Origin: PALSA-1004 sp963829085
Lineage (GTDB): Bacteria > Pseudomonadota > Gammaproteobacteria > Burkholderiales > SG8-41
NCBI GenBank assembly: GCA_963829085.1
Contig: CAWHHJ010000016.1
Span: forward strand, 1 to 64,000
Reading direction: 5' to 3'
DNA length: 64,000 nt
The notes below the pieces were generated by a model. The model worked only from the letters and a program-made list of their open reading frames with translations. It was not told where the DNA came from and ran no database searches. The position numbers and the translations under genes are program-made. Positions 9,675-18,451 of this stretch are shown here, in pieces. Within the stretch, counting starts at the first letter, position 1. The number at the start of each line of letters is the position of its first letter.

Positions 9675-10661
9675 TTATTGTACCGGACGTGTCAAGGGCC
9701 GACTTGCAGACGGCCTTGCGCCGGTGCCGGTCCGACCCATGACAGGCGAACTTAGTTCAGCGTCGCTGCGAATTTCCTTTTGCAGCCAGGTAACGAACTG
9801 CTTCACTTGCGGGCGCTCCGCTGCGCGCCCGCTCACGATGACAAAGTATTCGCGGCTGCCGGCGCGTCGTGCTGTGAACGGGGCCACCAGCGCACCACTG
9901 GCAAGCAGACGCTTGATCAGCGGTGTGCGTCCGAGCGCCACACCTTCCCCCTGTATGGCCGCCTCGATCATCTGGTCGTAATGGCTGTAGCGCGCGGCGC
10001 CTGCACTCTGTAGGCCGCTCATATCCATTGCGTCGAGCCATTGCGCCCAGCCGAGCCATGGCCACTGGCCGGCGGGATCGTCGTAATGCAGCAGCACGTG
10101 GTGCCCGAGATCGGCGGGCTTCCTCAGCGGTCGCGCGCGCTCGCGCATCAGTTGTGGACTGCACACCGGGAATACTTCCTCGCCGGTCAACGCTATTGCG
10201 CCGGCCGGCGCCCCACGCCGCTCGCAGAAACGTACGGCGATATCGATACGATCACGCACTAAATCGGTTATTTCATTGCTTGCGGCAAGGCGCACGTCGA
10301 TACCGGGCTCGAGTTTGCGAAAGCGCCCTAGCCGCGGCACCAGCCATAACGCCGCAAACGACACTGTCGCCGTCACCGTGATGAGCCGCTGGTCGCCGGT
10401 CGTCAGCCGCTCGACCGCGTCGTCAATCTGGCGCAACACCGCCGCGGCCGTGCGATAAAGCGCTTCTCCTTCGGCTGTCAGCCTAAGCGCGCGATTGAGG
10501 CGCGTGAACAACGAAATCTTGAGTTGCCGCTCGAGCAACTTTATCTGTCGGCTCACCGCCGATTGGGTGACATGCAATTCCGCGGAGGCGCGCGTGAAAC
10601 TCATATGGCGCGCAGCCGCCTCGAAGCCGCGCAACAAGTCGAGCGAGGGCAGACGAGTCAT
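9675..10661 (-). CDS. LysR-type transcriptional regulator, GcvA-like
   Basis: The winged helix-turn-helix at the N-terminus (RLPSLDLLRGFEAAARHMSF, recognition helix around HVTQSAVSRQIKLLE) is followed by a periplasmic-binding-protein-like effector domain, about 328 aa in all. The opening sequence and length match the GcvA-like subgroup. A start four codons further upstream (10673) is also possible; I prefer 10661 because family members start MxRLPSL. It is transcribed divergently from the DUF2917 gene across a 129-base gap, the usual layout for a LysR regulator and its target. The inducer is unknown. Confidence 0.88.
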   Translation of the reverse strand: MTRLPSLDLLRGFEAAARHMSFTRASAELHVTQSAVSRQIKLLERQLKISLFTRLNRALRLTAEGEALYRTAAAVLRQIDDAVERLTTGDQRLITVTATVSFAALWLVPRLGRFRKLEPGIDVRLAASNEITDLVRDRIDIAVRFCERRGAPAGAIALTGEEVFPVCSPQLMRERARPLRKPADLGHHVLLHYDDPAGQWPWLGWAQWLDAMDMSGLQSAGAARYSHYDQMIEAAIQGEGVALGRTPLIKRLLASGALVAPFTARRAGSREYFVIVSGRAAERPQVKQFVTWLQKEIRSDAELSSPVMGRTGTGARPSASRPLTRPVQ

Positions 10662-10790
10662 CGGTGGTCGCATGCGTGGCAGTCATGCGAAGGAGACGCA
10701 GATATCGTTTGTGCCGCGGGTGCGGGGTCTCGACAATTACACATGGTTAGAGGGTACAGCCACCCTTTGCCGGTTAATCGGGAGTATACG

Positions 10791-11120
10791 ATGAACATGA
10801 CTAATAAGCATGCGAAAGTCGAAGTGCCGGCGCAGGGCACAGTGTCGTTACACGATGGGGTCAACCGCAGGGTGACCTGCCTTAGCGGGTTGGTGTGGTT
10901 GACTATGGAAGATGATCAGCGCGATGTCGTCTTGTCGTCCGGCGCGTCATTCATCATCGATCGGGCCGGTCTGGCGCTGTTAACTGCGCAGCAGCCAAGC
11001 ACAATTGAGGTCAGCGCACAGCCCGAGCCGGCGCGCGGGATCTGGGGCCGCACGATGCACTTCCTGAATACGACATGGGGACCCGCCGCGTTGCGACCCG
11101 CCCGCAAGTGGGTTTACTAA
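10791..11120 (+). CDS. DUF2917 domain protein
   Basis: 109-aa small beta-rich protein with the DUF2917 pattern: a hydrophobic core reading VTCLSGLVWLTMEDDQRDVVLSSG, then IDRAGLALLTA. Start ATG at 10791 has GGGAG upstream. The family is common in Burkholderiales, often beside a GcvA-like LysR gene, as here. Its fold resembles a small cupin-like barrel, but no activity is established. The tautomerase gene follows 13 bases downstream, so the two are probably co-transcribed. Confidence 0.82.
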   Translation: MNMTNKHAKVEVPAQGTVSLHDGVNRRVTCLSGLVWLTMEDDQRDVVLSSGASFIIDRAGLALLTAQQPSTIEVSAQPEPARGIWGRTMHFLNTTWGPAALRPARKWVY

Positions 11121-11133
11121 CGACAGGACAGCC

Positions 11134-11589
11134 ATGCCATTTATTCAAATCAAGATTAGCGGAGCAGGGAATAGCGCGTTGGCTGAGAACGTCGCGCGAC
11201 GCGTGGTCGTTCTCACGCATCGACATCTGCACAAGGATCCAGCGCTAACGGCGGTGGCGGTGGAATTCGTCCCGGCAGAACAGTGGTTCGTCGCGGGCAA
11301 ATCGCTGCAGGCGCAGAAAACGCGAAGCTTCTACCTACAGATAAGCATCACGGATGAGACCAATACCAAGGACGAGAAGGCCGCGTACTTGGCCGCCGTA
11401 TTCGCCCTCATGAACGAGCTACTCGGTGGTGTCCACGAGAAATCGTATGTGCACGTGGTCGACGCTCGCGGCGCGGCGTACGGCTACGGCGGCATCACGC
11501 AGGAACGACGTTACGTGCTTGCCACGGCGTCGGCCGTCGAACACCGGGCGCCTGCACCGGATACTGCGTCGGCACTTACTCCGGCGTAA
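11134..11589 (+). CDS. Tautomerase family protein
   Basis: The protein begins MPFIQIKISG. After Met removal this leaves the N-terminal proline that acts as general base in the 4-oxalocrotonate tautomerase superfamily. At 151 aa it is longer than the 60-75 aa of the classic enzymes. The end HEKSYVHVVDARGAAYGYGGITQERR matches the C-terminal half of the tautomerase fold. Its last 14 bases overlap the end of the convergent Bug gene. The physiological substrate is not evident. Confidence 0.78.
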   Translation: MPFIQIKISGAGNSALAENVARRVVVLTHRHLHKDPALTAVAVEFVPAEQWFVAGKSLQAQKTRSFYLQISITDETNTKDEKAAYLAAVFALMNELLGGVHEKSYVHVVDARGAAYGYGGITQERRYVLATASAVEHRAPAPDTASALTPA

Positions 11590-12565
11590 TACCGCCCTCT
11601 TTGATGACGCGCGCCCACTTCGCGACTTCGTTGCGAATGATTGCGCTGACCGCCTCGGGCGTGCCTCCGAGCGGCTCGATCCCTTGTGCCGACAGCTTGT
11701 CTTTGACATCGCCCATCTGCAGCACAACATTCGTTTCGCGGTTCAGCGAAGTCACGATGTCTTTCGAGGTGCCCGCTGGCGCAAGCAGCGCGTAAATCGC
11801 GACCGACTCAAAGCCGGGCAGGGCAGCTTCGGCGACCGTCGGCAAGTCTGGAAGTACCGGTGAACGTTTTACCGTCGTCACGGCGAGCGCGCGCAGTTTG
11901 CCGGTTTTGATGAACGGTAAATGCGGCGGCAGGGTATCAAGCGACATGGCGATTTGGCCGTTCAGCAAATCCGGCAAAAACAATGCAGTGCCTTTATACG
12001 GAACATGCACGATGTCAATCTTGGCCAGTTGCTTGAAGAGCTCGCCCGTCAGATGAATCAGGCCGCCGGTGCCCGACGACGCAAAATTAAGCTGGCCGGG
12101 ATGGGCGCGCGCGAGCGCGATCAGTTCGCGCACGTTTCTAACAGGCAGCGCGGGATGCACGACCAGCACGTTCGTGATCGCACCGGTCATCGCGATCGGT
12201 GCGAAGTCCTTGCGCACGTCGTATCCCAGTGTCTTGTAATAGCTAAGCGCGATCGAATGTGACGCGATCGAGCCCATCAGCAGCGTGTAGCCGTCGGGCG
12301 GCGACTTGGCCGCTGCCTCAGCGCCGATATTCGCGCCCGCGCCGGGCCGGTTGTCGATTGGCATTTGTTGACCGATGCGTTCGGACAACTTCTGGCCGAC
12401 TACTCGCGTCAAAATGTCGGTGGCGCCGCCCGCCGGAAACGGCACGATGATTTTCACCGGCCGCGCCGGATACTGAGCATTCGGCTGCGCATAAGCGGTC
12501 GCGCTCAACACGAGCACGATCCAAGCGCCAAGCGTTCGTGTACTCGCCGCGATCAGCGGTGGCAC
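11576..12565 (-). CDS. Bug/TctC-family periplasmic receptor
   Basis: Complete 329-aa receptor with a signal peptide ending SATAYAQ, then YPARPVKIIVPFPAGGATDILTR. It contains the paired ligand loops PDGYTLLMGS and HVPYKGTALFLPDLLNGQ, and ends GGITPE. No transporter membrane subunits lie nearby. It overlaps the tautomerase gene tail to tail by 14 bases. Ligand unknown. Confidence 0.9.
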   Translation of the reverse strand: MPPLIAASTRTLGAWIVLVLSATAYAQPNAQYPARPVKIIVPFPAGGATDILTRVVGQKLSERIGQQMPIDNRPGAGANIGAEAAAKSPPDGYTLLMGSIASHSIALSYYKTLGYDVRKDFAPIAMTGAITNVLVVHPALPVRNVRELIALARAHPGQLNFASSGTGGLIHLTGELFKQLAKIDIVHVPYKGTALFLPDLLNGQIAMSLDTLPPHLPFIKTGKLRALAVTTVKRSPVLPDLPTVAEAALPGFESVAIYALLAPAGTSKDIVTSLNRETNVVLQMGDVKDKLSAQGIEPLGGTPEAVSAIIRNEVAKWARVIKEGGITPE

Positions 12566-12619
12566 GCGTTGTCGATCAGTGGCTGAGGAAGAGTCGCGTA
12601 TATAGCTCGGGCGCCGTTG

Positions 12620-12817
12620 TCACCTCTCATCGTCGAGGACTGCAATAACGCGCGTCCGTTTGCCGCCGGCATACTTCTCCATTTTTACGAGCACCGGAAA
12701 CAATTCTTCGAGCTTTGCACGTGCTTCGTCTTTGCTCTCAAACACCAGCGGAGCACCGTCGGCTCCTCTCACGTCGTGCCAGAGTCCGTTGTCTTCCTGC
12801 GTTTCGATCTTAAACAC
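12620..12817 (-). CDS. Small conserved hypothetical protein
   Basis: 65 aa beginning FKIETQEDNGLWHDVRGADG, rich in charged residues, with no signal or membrane segment. The start is GTG at 12817 with a strong AGGAGAG site six bases upstream, which supports real translation. It resembles small cytoplasmic proteins in which an N-terminal strand pair precedes a helix (SKDEARAKLEELFPVLVKME). I do not recognise a named family. Confidence 0.65.
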   Translation of the reverse strand: MFKIETQEDNGLWHDVRGADGAPLVFESKDEARAKLEELFPVLVKMEKYAGGKRTRVIAVLDDER

Positions 12818-12912
12818 TATCTCTCCTGAGGATTTGGGTACTTTTTGAGAGTCGCCGCGACGCTGCTAAGTTCACGAGCGAACGTTTGAAAAGCTATTGC
12901 GTCCCCTCACGT

Positions 12913-14907
12913 TCAATGAGCGAACTGTTTTGCGGTTGCTTCGCTTTTTGCTTTCGCAACGAGCGGTTCGACATCTTCAGCGAGCATGTAGCGCTCTGCC
13001 ACCAGCTTTTGCGCCGCCGCTTCGACGCGTTTCACGTACGTTGCCTGATCCCCATAGCGTTCTTCAAGCGAGCGGCGCGGATCGTTCGCTGATTCTCGCT
13101 CGGCGCGTGTCCGCGCGAATGGCTTATACGTGCCATCACGATCGCACAGCTCGCCTTCGGGAAACGGCGCGCGATAGTAATTCCAACCGGTGTATGTGGC
13201 GAGCGGGACTGCGATGTCGGTGAGCAATATTCCCGCCGTCTCATTGCCATCGTCGTCGACCTGCGTGACCAGCGGGCGATAAGGCTTCGACATGTCCATG
13301 TCGGGTTTTATCCAGTCCTTGAGCACGCCGATTTCGTTGACTCGACGCGCGACTTGCACGCCTGGAATGGGCGGAAACTTGAGTTGCTGCGGCGTGGTGA
13401 ACGTCGCCTCCTTGATACGCGGCGTGCGTGATTCGGGCGGCGCTTTGCCTTCGCTCGCCCACGCATCGAGTGCAATCAACAACGCGCGGAGCGCCGGCGT
13501 CGGACTGTGAGGATTGCGAGAGTTGACGCATGAGCCCGGTGTCGATGTCATCCACGCCGCACCACCGTGCTGCGTTCCGGCAATGAGATACGCGCGTGCG
13601 TTTGCGGGCAGTTCGACATCACGTTCACCGAGCGGATTGGTCACCAGGAGGGACGCACCTTTCTGCCAGTATTCGGTCGACGTATTGGTTTCCATCCACA
13701 GCGGATCGAAACCGTCATTGCGAAACAGGCTGCCGGTTTTGCCGGTGACTGGATCCGTCATGCGCGCGGTCGAAAAGGGAAACGCATTTTCCGGAAACAT
13801 GCGGTCCTCGTGCTGCGTGTTGGTACGATTCGCCTGCGCAAACTGCGCGTTCAGGAACACGCCTCCTGCACCCGCGGTATGCGCAAGCATGCCTTCGAAC
13901 ACTTTGCGCGCGCTTTCGTCCTGATTGAAGCCGTCGCGTACGAAGTCGCGCAGGAAGCGCCCGCTCTGCGAAATACCGAATGCAAGGGCAGTACGAATTC
14001 CATCCCGCGCCGGATTTTCAGCGCCTTTCTCGTCAGTGCGTGCATTGCGCAGAAACGAAATCAAGTCGCGCGTCGCCGCCATGCCGATTCCTCGTACGCG
14101 CGGATCTTTCGCCGGATAGTGGAAGTCGTATAACGAGCCCGGCTCCGGCGCAGTGCCTTGCGGCAGCAGTTGGATTTCCCGCGAGCTGACGTATGCCCAT
14201 CCGCCGGCCGCGATCTCGCGCCGCGGGTCGGCTTCACCGCGCCGCACGGTGAGCTTCGCCTGCGATTGGTCGAGCGTCGCAGCGTCATACGAAAGCCGGA
14301 AGGTCTTGCGCTGGGGACTGCGGGTGCCGTTGACAAGCTCATCGCGAATCATCCGCACGATGGGCTTGCCGCCATCGGTTGCGATGACCGGATTCATCGC
14401 CATGCCGTTATTGGAGCGCGGCGCTTCGGAATCCCAACCACTCCACACCAGGGTGTAACCGATGCGGAACAATAAGCCGGTCCCGGCATCGGCCAGCGTC
14501 CTCGGGTCATTGGCGCCGGCCACCGATTCGGTGCGCGCGTCCATGAGGCGCCAGTGGATGAACTTGCGGCCCCGGTTCGTCACATCGTAGACGATCTTGC
14601 GGTTGCCGCGCGCCGCATCGACCGGTCGCAGCATGAAAAAGTCAGCTTCGTATCCGACGGCGCCGCGCGCGTTGCGTGGCGCTTTGTCGAGATCGACGAT
14701 GATCTTGTTGCGCGCATCGGCAGGATCGATTTCGCCTTTGAACGTGCCGCGCACACGCTCGTATGCGCCCGTGTTGCCGAATGTCGCGCCGTCCGCGAAC
14801 GGCTCTACGGCAACAACATTGATCTCTGTCACGCGCGCATGCGCCGGCGCCGCGATACTAATAATGGTACACAGTGCGCTGTATGCGAAAGACTTCGTAA
14901 AGATCAC
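12913..14907 (-). CDS. Exported alpha/beta hydrolase (Abhydrolase_10-like)
   Basis: 664-aa protein with a cleavable signal peptide (ending APAHA), then RVTEINVVAVEPFADGATFGNTGAYERVRGTF, typical of the large periplasmic alpha/beta-hydrolase-domain family. The probable nucleophile elbow is FGISQSGRFLRDF at about residue 320. Length agrees with the family (600-700 aa). The substrate is unknown, and esters or lactones are plausible. It stands alone, convergent with nothing and followed by the small gene at 12620. Confidence 0.85.
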   Translation of the reverse strand: MIFTKSFAYSALCTIISIAAPAHARVTEINVVAVEPFADGATFGNTGAYERVRGTFKGEIDPADARNKIIVDLDKAPRNARGAVGYEADFFMLRPVDAARGNRKIVYDVTNRGRKFIHWRLMDARTESVAGANDPRTLADAGTGLLFRIGYTLVWSGWDSEAPRSNNGMAMNPVIATDGGKPIVRMIRDELVNGTRSPQRKTFRLSYDAATLDQSQAKLTVRRGEADPRREIAAGGWAYVSSREIQLLPQGTAPEPGSLYDFHYPAKDPRVRGIGMAATRDLISFLRNARTDEKGAENPARDGIRTALAFGISQSGRFLRDFVRDGFNQDESARKVFEGMLAHTAGAGGVFLNAQFAQANRTNTQHEDRMFPENAFPFSTARMTDPVTGKTGSLFRNDGFDPLWMETNTSTEYWQKGASLLVTNPLGERDVELPANARAYLIAGTQHGGAAWMTSTPGSCVNSRNPHSPTPALRALLIALDAWASEGKAPPESRTPRIKEATFTTPQQLKFPPIPGVQVARRVNEIGVLKDWIKPDMDMSKPYRPLVTQVDDDGNETAGILLTDIAVPLATYTGWNYYRAPFPEGELCDRDGTYKPFARTRAERESANDPRRSLEERYGDQATYVKRVEAAAQKLVAERYMLAEDVEPLVAKAKSEATAKQFAH

Positions 14908-15004
14908 TGCGGCCTCGTCAAGATATGCGCGGAAGGAACGTTGTAACTATGCGTTTGCTTAAGTTCGTACGACGGCCGGTTGGAAGCCGTTAGAAGCGAA
15001 TGCG

Positions 15005-15274
15005 TTAACGCGCGGCAAGCTGTTCAGCATTCATGAGCAGCATGTCGAGCTTGTCAATCAGCGGGGCGCACTCCTGGTTACCATCCATGAGCTGAATGCT
15101 GTTCTTCAACCGCCCTTGAAGATCGACGGCACTCAGCGCTGCAGTATCCGTAAGCAACTGTACTACATCCTGCATTTGCATGGCGTCTGCGAACATCCTG
15201 CATTCGACGAGCATCCTTTCAATCTCCGCGCGAGTCATATCGGTGCGGAATTTCATCGTCGAATCGAAGCTCAT
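15005..15274 (-). CDS. Small hypothetical protein
   Basis: 89 aa, mostly helical (EIERMLVECRMFADAMQMQDVVQLLTD and IDKLDMLLMNAEQLAAR), cytoplasmic. ATG at 15274 has GGGAG at a good distance, which supports it as a real gene. No family recognised. It faces away from ettA across a 152-base gap. Confidence 0.6.
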   Translation of the reverse strand: MSFDSTMKFRTDMTRAEIERMLVECRMFADAMQMQDVVQLLTDTAALSAVDLQGRLKNSIQLMDGNQECAPLIDKLDMLLMNAEQLAAR

Positions 15275-15426
15275 CGCCGGCTCCCGTCATATTCTTATAT
15301 GAACGACCATGACATTACGCTGTAAGCGCACGCCGCCACAAGGGATAAAAGCGGCCACGGCGCCGCGCGGCGTCGCGCATTCCGCTATGATTGCCGACTT
15401 TCACATTCGCAGAAGATTCGTTCGCC

Positions 15427-17088
15427 ATGGCTCAATATGTTTACACGATGCAGCGCGTCGGCAAGGTCGTGCCGCCGAAGCGGCAGATACTGAAAGATAT
15501 TTCATTGTCGTTTTTTCCCGGGGCGAAAATCGGCGTGCTGGGCCTGAACGGTTCGGGCAAATCGAGCCTGCTCAGAATTATGGCCGGCGAAGACAAGAAT
15601 TTCGACGGCGAAGCGGTTCCGATGCCCAACATGCGCATTGGTTTCCTGCCGCAGGAGCCGCAGCTCGATCCGGATAAATCCGTGCGTGAAACAGTAGAAG
15701 AAGGCCTCGGTGAAATCGGGGAGGCGAAGCAAAAGCTCGAGGAGATCTATGCCGCGTATGCCGAACCGGATGCTGATTTCGACAAGCTGGCGGCGGATCA
15801 GGCAAAGTACGAAGCCGTGATAGCAGCCGCCGGCGGCGATACGGAGCATCAGCTTGAGATTGCCGCGGACGCGCTGCGGCTGCCGCCGTGGGAAGCGCAG
15901 ATCAAACCGCTCTCCGGAGGAGAAAAACGGCGTGTTGCTCTCTGCCGCCTGCTGCTATCGAAGCCCGATATGCTGCTGCTCGACGAGCCGACCAACCATC
16001 TCGATGCGGAAAGCGTTGAATGGCTCGAGCAGTTTCTGCAGAAGTTTGCGGGCACGGTCGTGGCGGTCACGCACGACCGCTATTTTCTCGACAACGCTGC
16101 CGAATGGATCCTCGAGCTCGACCGCGGTCATGGCATACCGTGGAAAGGCAATTACAGCTCCTGGCTCGAGCAAAAGGAAGCGCGGCTCGAGCAGGAGGAA
16201 GCGACGGAGTCTGCGCGGCAGAAGACCATCAAGCGCGAGCTCGAGTGGGTGCGGCAAAATGCGAAAGGACGCCAGGCAAAAAGCAAGGCGCGTCTTGCGC
16301 GCTTCGAAGAGCTGTCATCGCACGAGTACCAGAAGCGCAATGAAACCCAGGAAATTTTTATTCCAGTCGCCGACCGCTTAGGCGACAGCGTCATCGAATT
16401 CAAGGCTGTCAGCAAAGGGTACGGCGATCGCCTGCTGATCGACGACTTGTCGTTTGCAGTGCCGCCCGGCGCCATCGTCGGCATCATCGGTCCCAACGGC
16501 GCGGGCAAGTCAACGCTGTTTCGCATGATCACTGGCAGGGAAAAGCCGAATAAAGGCGAAGTGACGATTGGTCAGACGGTCAAGCTTGCGGTCGTCGATC
16601 AGTCACGCGATGAGCTCGAGGCGGATAAAACGGTATTCGATTTCATCGCGCATGGCTCCGACATGCTCAATGTCGGCAAATTCGAAATGCCGTCGCGCGC
16701 CTATCTCGGGCGATTCAATTTCAAAGGCACCGACCAGAGCAAGAAAGTCGGTAATCTGTCAGGCGGAGAGCGGGGACGGCTGCATCTTGCATCTACGTTG
16801 ATCGAAGGCGGCAACGTGCTGCTGCTCGACGAGCCATCCAACGATCTGGACGTTGAAACCTTGCGTGCACTCGAAGATGCGCTGCTCGAGTTTGCGGGGA
16901 GCATTCTCGTCATTTCGCACGACCGTTGGTTTCTAGATCGCATCGCCACTCACATCCTCGCCTTCGAAGGCGACTCGAAAGTGGCGTTCTTCAATGGCAA
17001 CTATCAGGAATACGAGGCGGACAAGCGCAAGCGCCTCGGTGCGGAAGGCGCGAAGCCCAAGCGTGTACGGTTCAAGCCGCTCAAATAG
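15427..17088 (+). CDS. ettA: Energy-dependent translational throttle protein EttA
   Basis: ABC-F ATPase that binds the ribosomal E site and gates the first steps of elongation according to the ATP/ADP ratio. 553 aa. The first ABC domain has GLNGSGKSS (about residue 40), LSGGEKRRVALCR and LLLDEPTNHLD. The second has GPNGAGKST (about 358), LSGGERGRLHLAS and LLLDEPSNDLD. A charged inter-domain linker carries the helical EQKEARLEQEEATE region. No membrane segments. The start at 15427 gives MAQYVYTM, the usual EttA opening. Confidence 0.96.
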   Translation: MAQYVYTMQRVGKVVPPKRQILKDISLSFFPGAKIGVLGLNGSGKSSLLRIMAGEDKNFDGEAVPMPNMRIGFLPQEPQLDPDKSVRETVEEGLGEIGEAKQKLEEIYAAYAEPDADFDKLAADQAKYEAVIAAAGGDTEHQLEIAADALRLPPWEAQIKPLSGGEKRRVALCRLLLSKPDMLLLDEPTNHLDAESVEWLEQFLQKFAGTVVAVTHDRYFLDNAAEWILELDRGHGIPWKGNYSSWLEQKEARLEQEEATESARQKTIKRELEWVRQNAKGRQAKSKARLARFEELSSHEYQKRNETQEIFIPVADRLGDSVIEFKAVSKGYGDRLLIDDLSFAVPPGAIVGIIGPNGAGKSTLFRMITGREKPNKGEVTIGQTVKLAVVDQSRDELEADKTVFDFIAHGSDMLNVGKFEMPSRAYLGRFNFKGTDQSKKVGNLSGGERGRLHLASTLIEGGNVLLLDEPSNDLDVETLRALEDALLEFAGSILVISHDRWFLDRIATHILAFEGDSKVAFFNGNYQEYEADKRKRLGAEGAKPKRVRFKPLK

Positions 17089-17112
17089 CGCGACAGCCTG
17101 AGGCGGCGAAAC

Positions 17113-18333
17113 TTGCGCTCGCGAAAGGCAGCCGTCGCCTTTATCTTCGTTACGGTCTTGCTTGATATGCTCGCACTCGGCATCGTGCTGCCGGTGCTGC
17201 CGAAGCTCGTCGAGCGTTTCCTCAATGGCGATACAGCGCGTGCTGCGACTATCTATGGCGTATTCGGCAGCGCATGGGCGCTCATGCAATTCATCAGCAT
17301 GCCGCTGCTTGGCGCCTTGTCCGATCGCTACGGCCGGCGGCCGGTAATACTGTTCTCGTGCGTTGGCCTCGCATGCGATCAGGTGCTGATGGCGCTTGCA
17401 CCTAACCTCACGTGGCTGTTTGTCGGCCGGCTCATCTCCGGCGTCAGCGCCGCAAACATCAGCACTGCGTACGCCTACATCGCGGATGTAACTGCGCAAC
17501 ACGACCGGGCGCGTGCATTCGGACTCATCGGGACTGCGGCCGGCATGGGGCTCGTGCTTGGTCCGGCGTTGGGCGGTGCACTCGGCGCGGTTGGGCCTCA
17601 AGTTCCATTCTGGCTCGCGGCGGCACTCTCAGCCGCAAACGCGCTCTACGGGTGGTTCGTGCTGCCGGAATCATTGCCGCCCGAGCGCCGCCAGGAGTTC
17701 GCATGGTCGAAAGCGAATCCAATCGCTGCATTGAAGCTGCTCAAGTCGCACAGGCAGTTGCTGGGCCTGGCAACGACGGATTTCCTATTTCAGCTGGCGC
17801 GCATTGTGCTGCCGAGCACGGCGGTGCTTTACATCGGCCATCGTTATGGCTGGGGAGAAACGGCAGCGGGTCTTGTGCTGGCGAGCATCGGCGCGTCTGC
17901 CTTGATCGTGCAGGGCGGTCTTGTCGGTCCTGTCGTCAAGCGCTTCCGCGAGCGCCGGGCGCTCCTCGCCGGACTCGCATTCGGCGCGGCAGGGATGTTG
18001 GTGTTTGGTTTGGCGCCGTCGGGATTGGTCTTTGCTGCGGGAATTCCGCTGCTGGCGCTATGGGGCTTTATCGAGCCGTCTGCCCAGGCGCTGATGACAA
18101 ACCGCGTCAATGAGTCGGAGCAGGGAAGATTGCAGGGCGCCGCTTCCTGCGTGCAAGCGGTTGCGGGCATGATAGGTCCGGCGATTTTCACGCAGGCATT
18201 CGCATTCTTCATAGCAGCGGATAGGAGCGTTGAACTGCCGGGCGCGCCGTTCGTGATGGCGGCGTTGTTGCTAGCGGGCGGCGTCGCAGTCGCGTGGCGG
18301 ACCACTCACGGCAAACGCAGTAACGCAGACTAA
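17113..18333 (+). CDS. MFS transporter, TetA-like
   Basis: 406-aa inner-membrane protein with about 12 hydrophobic segments. MFS motif A (GALSDRYGRRPV) lies in the loop after helix 2, and the motif-C-like segment GLVLGPALGGALG lies in helix 5. The opening matches the TCR/Tet drug-efflux subgroup, so drug:proton antiport is the likely role. The start is TTG at 17113 with AGGCGG upstream, 24 bases after the ettA stop, so the two may be co-transcribed. Confidence 0.85.
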   Translation: MRSRKAAVAFIFVTVLLDMLALGIVLPVLPKLVERFLNGDTARAATIYGVFGSAWALMQFISMPLLGALSDRYGRRPVILFSCVGLACDQVLMALAPNLTWLFVGRLISGVSAANISTAYAYIADVTAQHDRARAFGLIGTAAGMGLVLGPALGGALGAVGPQVPFWLAAALSAANALYGWFVLPESLPPERRQEFAWSKANPIAALKLLKSHRQLLGLATTDFLFQLARIVLPSTAVLYIGHRYGWGETAAGLVLASIGASALIVQGGLVGPVVKRFRERRALLAGLAFGAAGMLVFGLAPSGLVFAAGIPLLALWGFIEPSAQALMTNRVNESEQGRLQGAASCVQAVAGMIGPAIFTQAFAFFIAADRSVELPGAPFVMAALLLAGGVAVAWRTTHGKRSNAD

Positions 18334-18451
18334 GAAACTTTATTGACGTACCGCGCATCGGTCTTGGTGCTGGCGACGATTCTAATGATTCGCAAGCGCG
18401 CGTGCCACGCGCTCGCAGGGTGCGCCCTATCTGCTCGAACAGAAGCGCCGA

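Noticed and set aside
14554..14946. 130-aa and neighbouring plus-strand ORFs across 13.5-14.9 kb
   Set aside because: They are antisense shadows of the exported alpha/beta hydrolase gene, common in GC-rich coding DNA.
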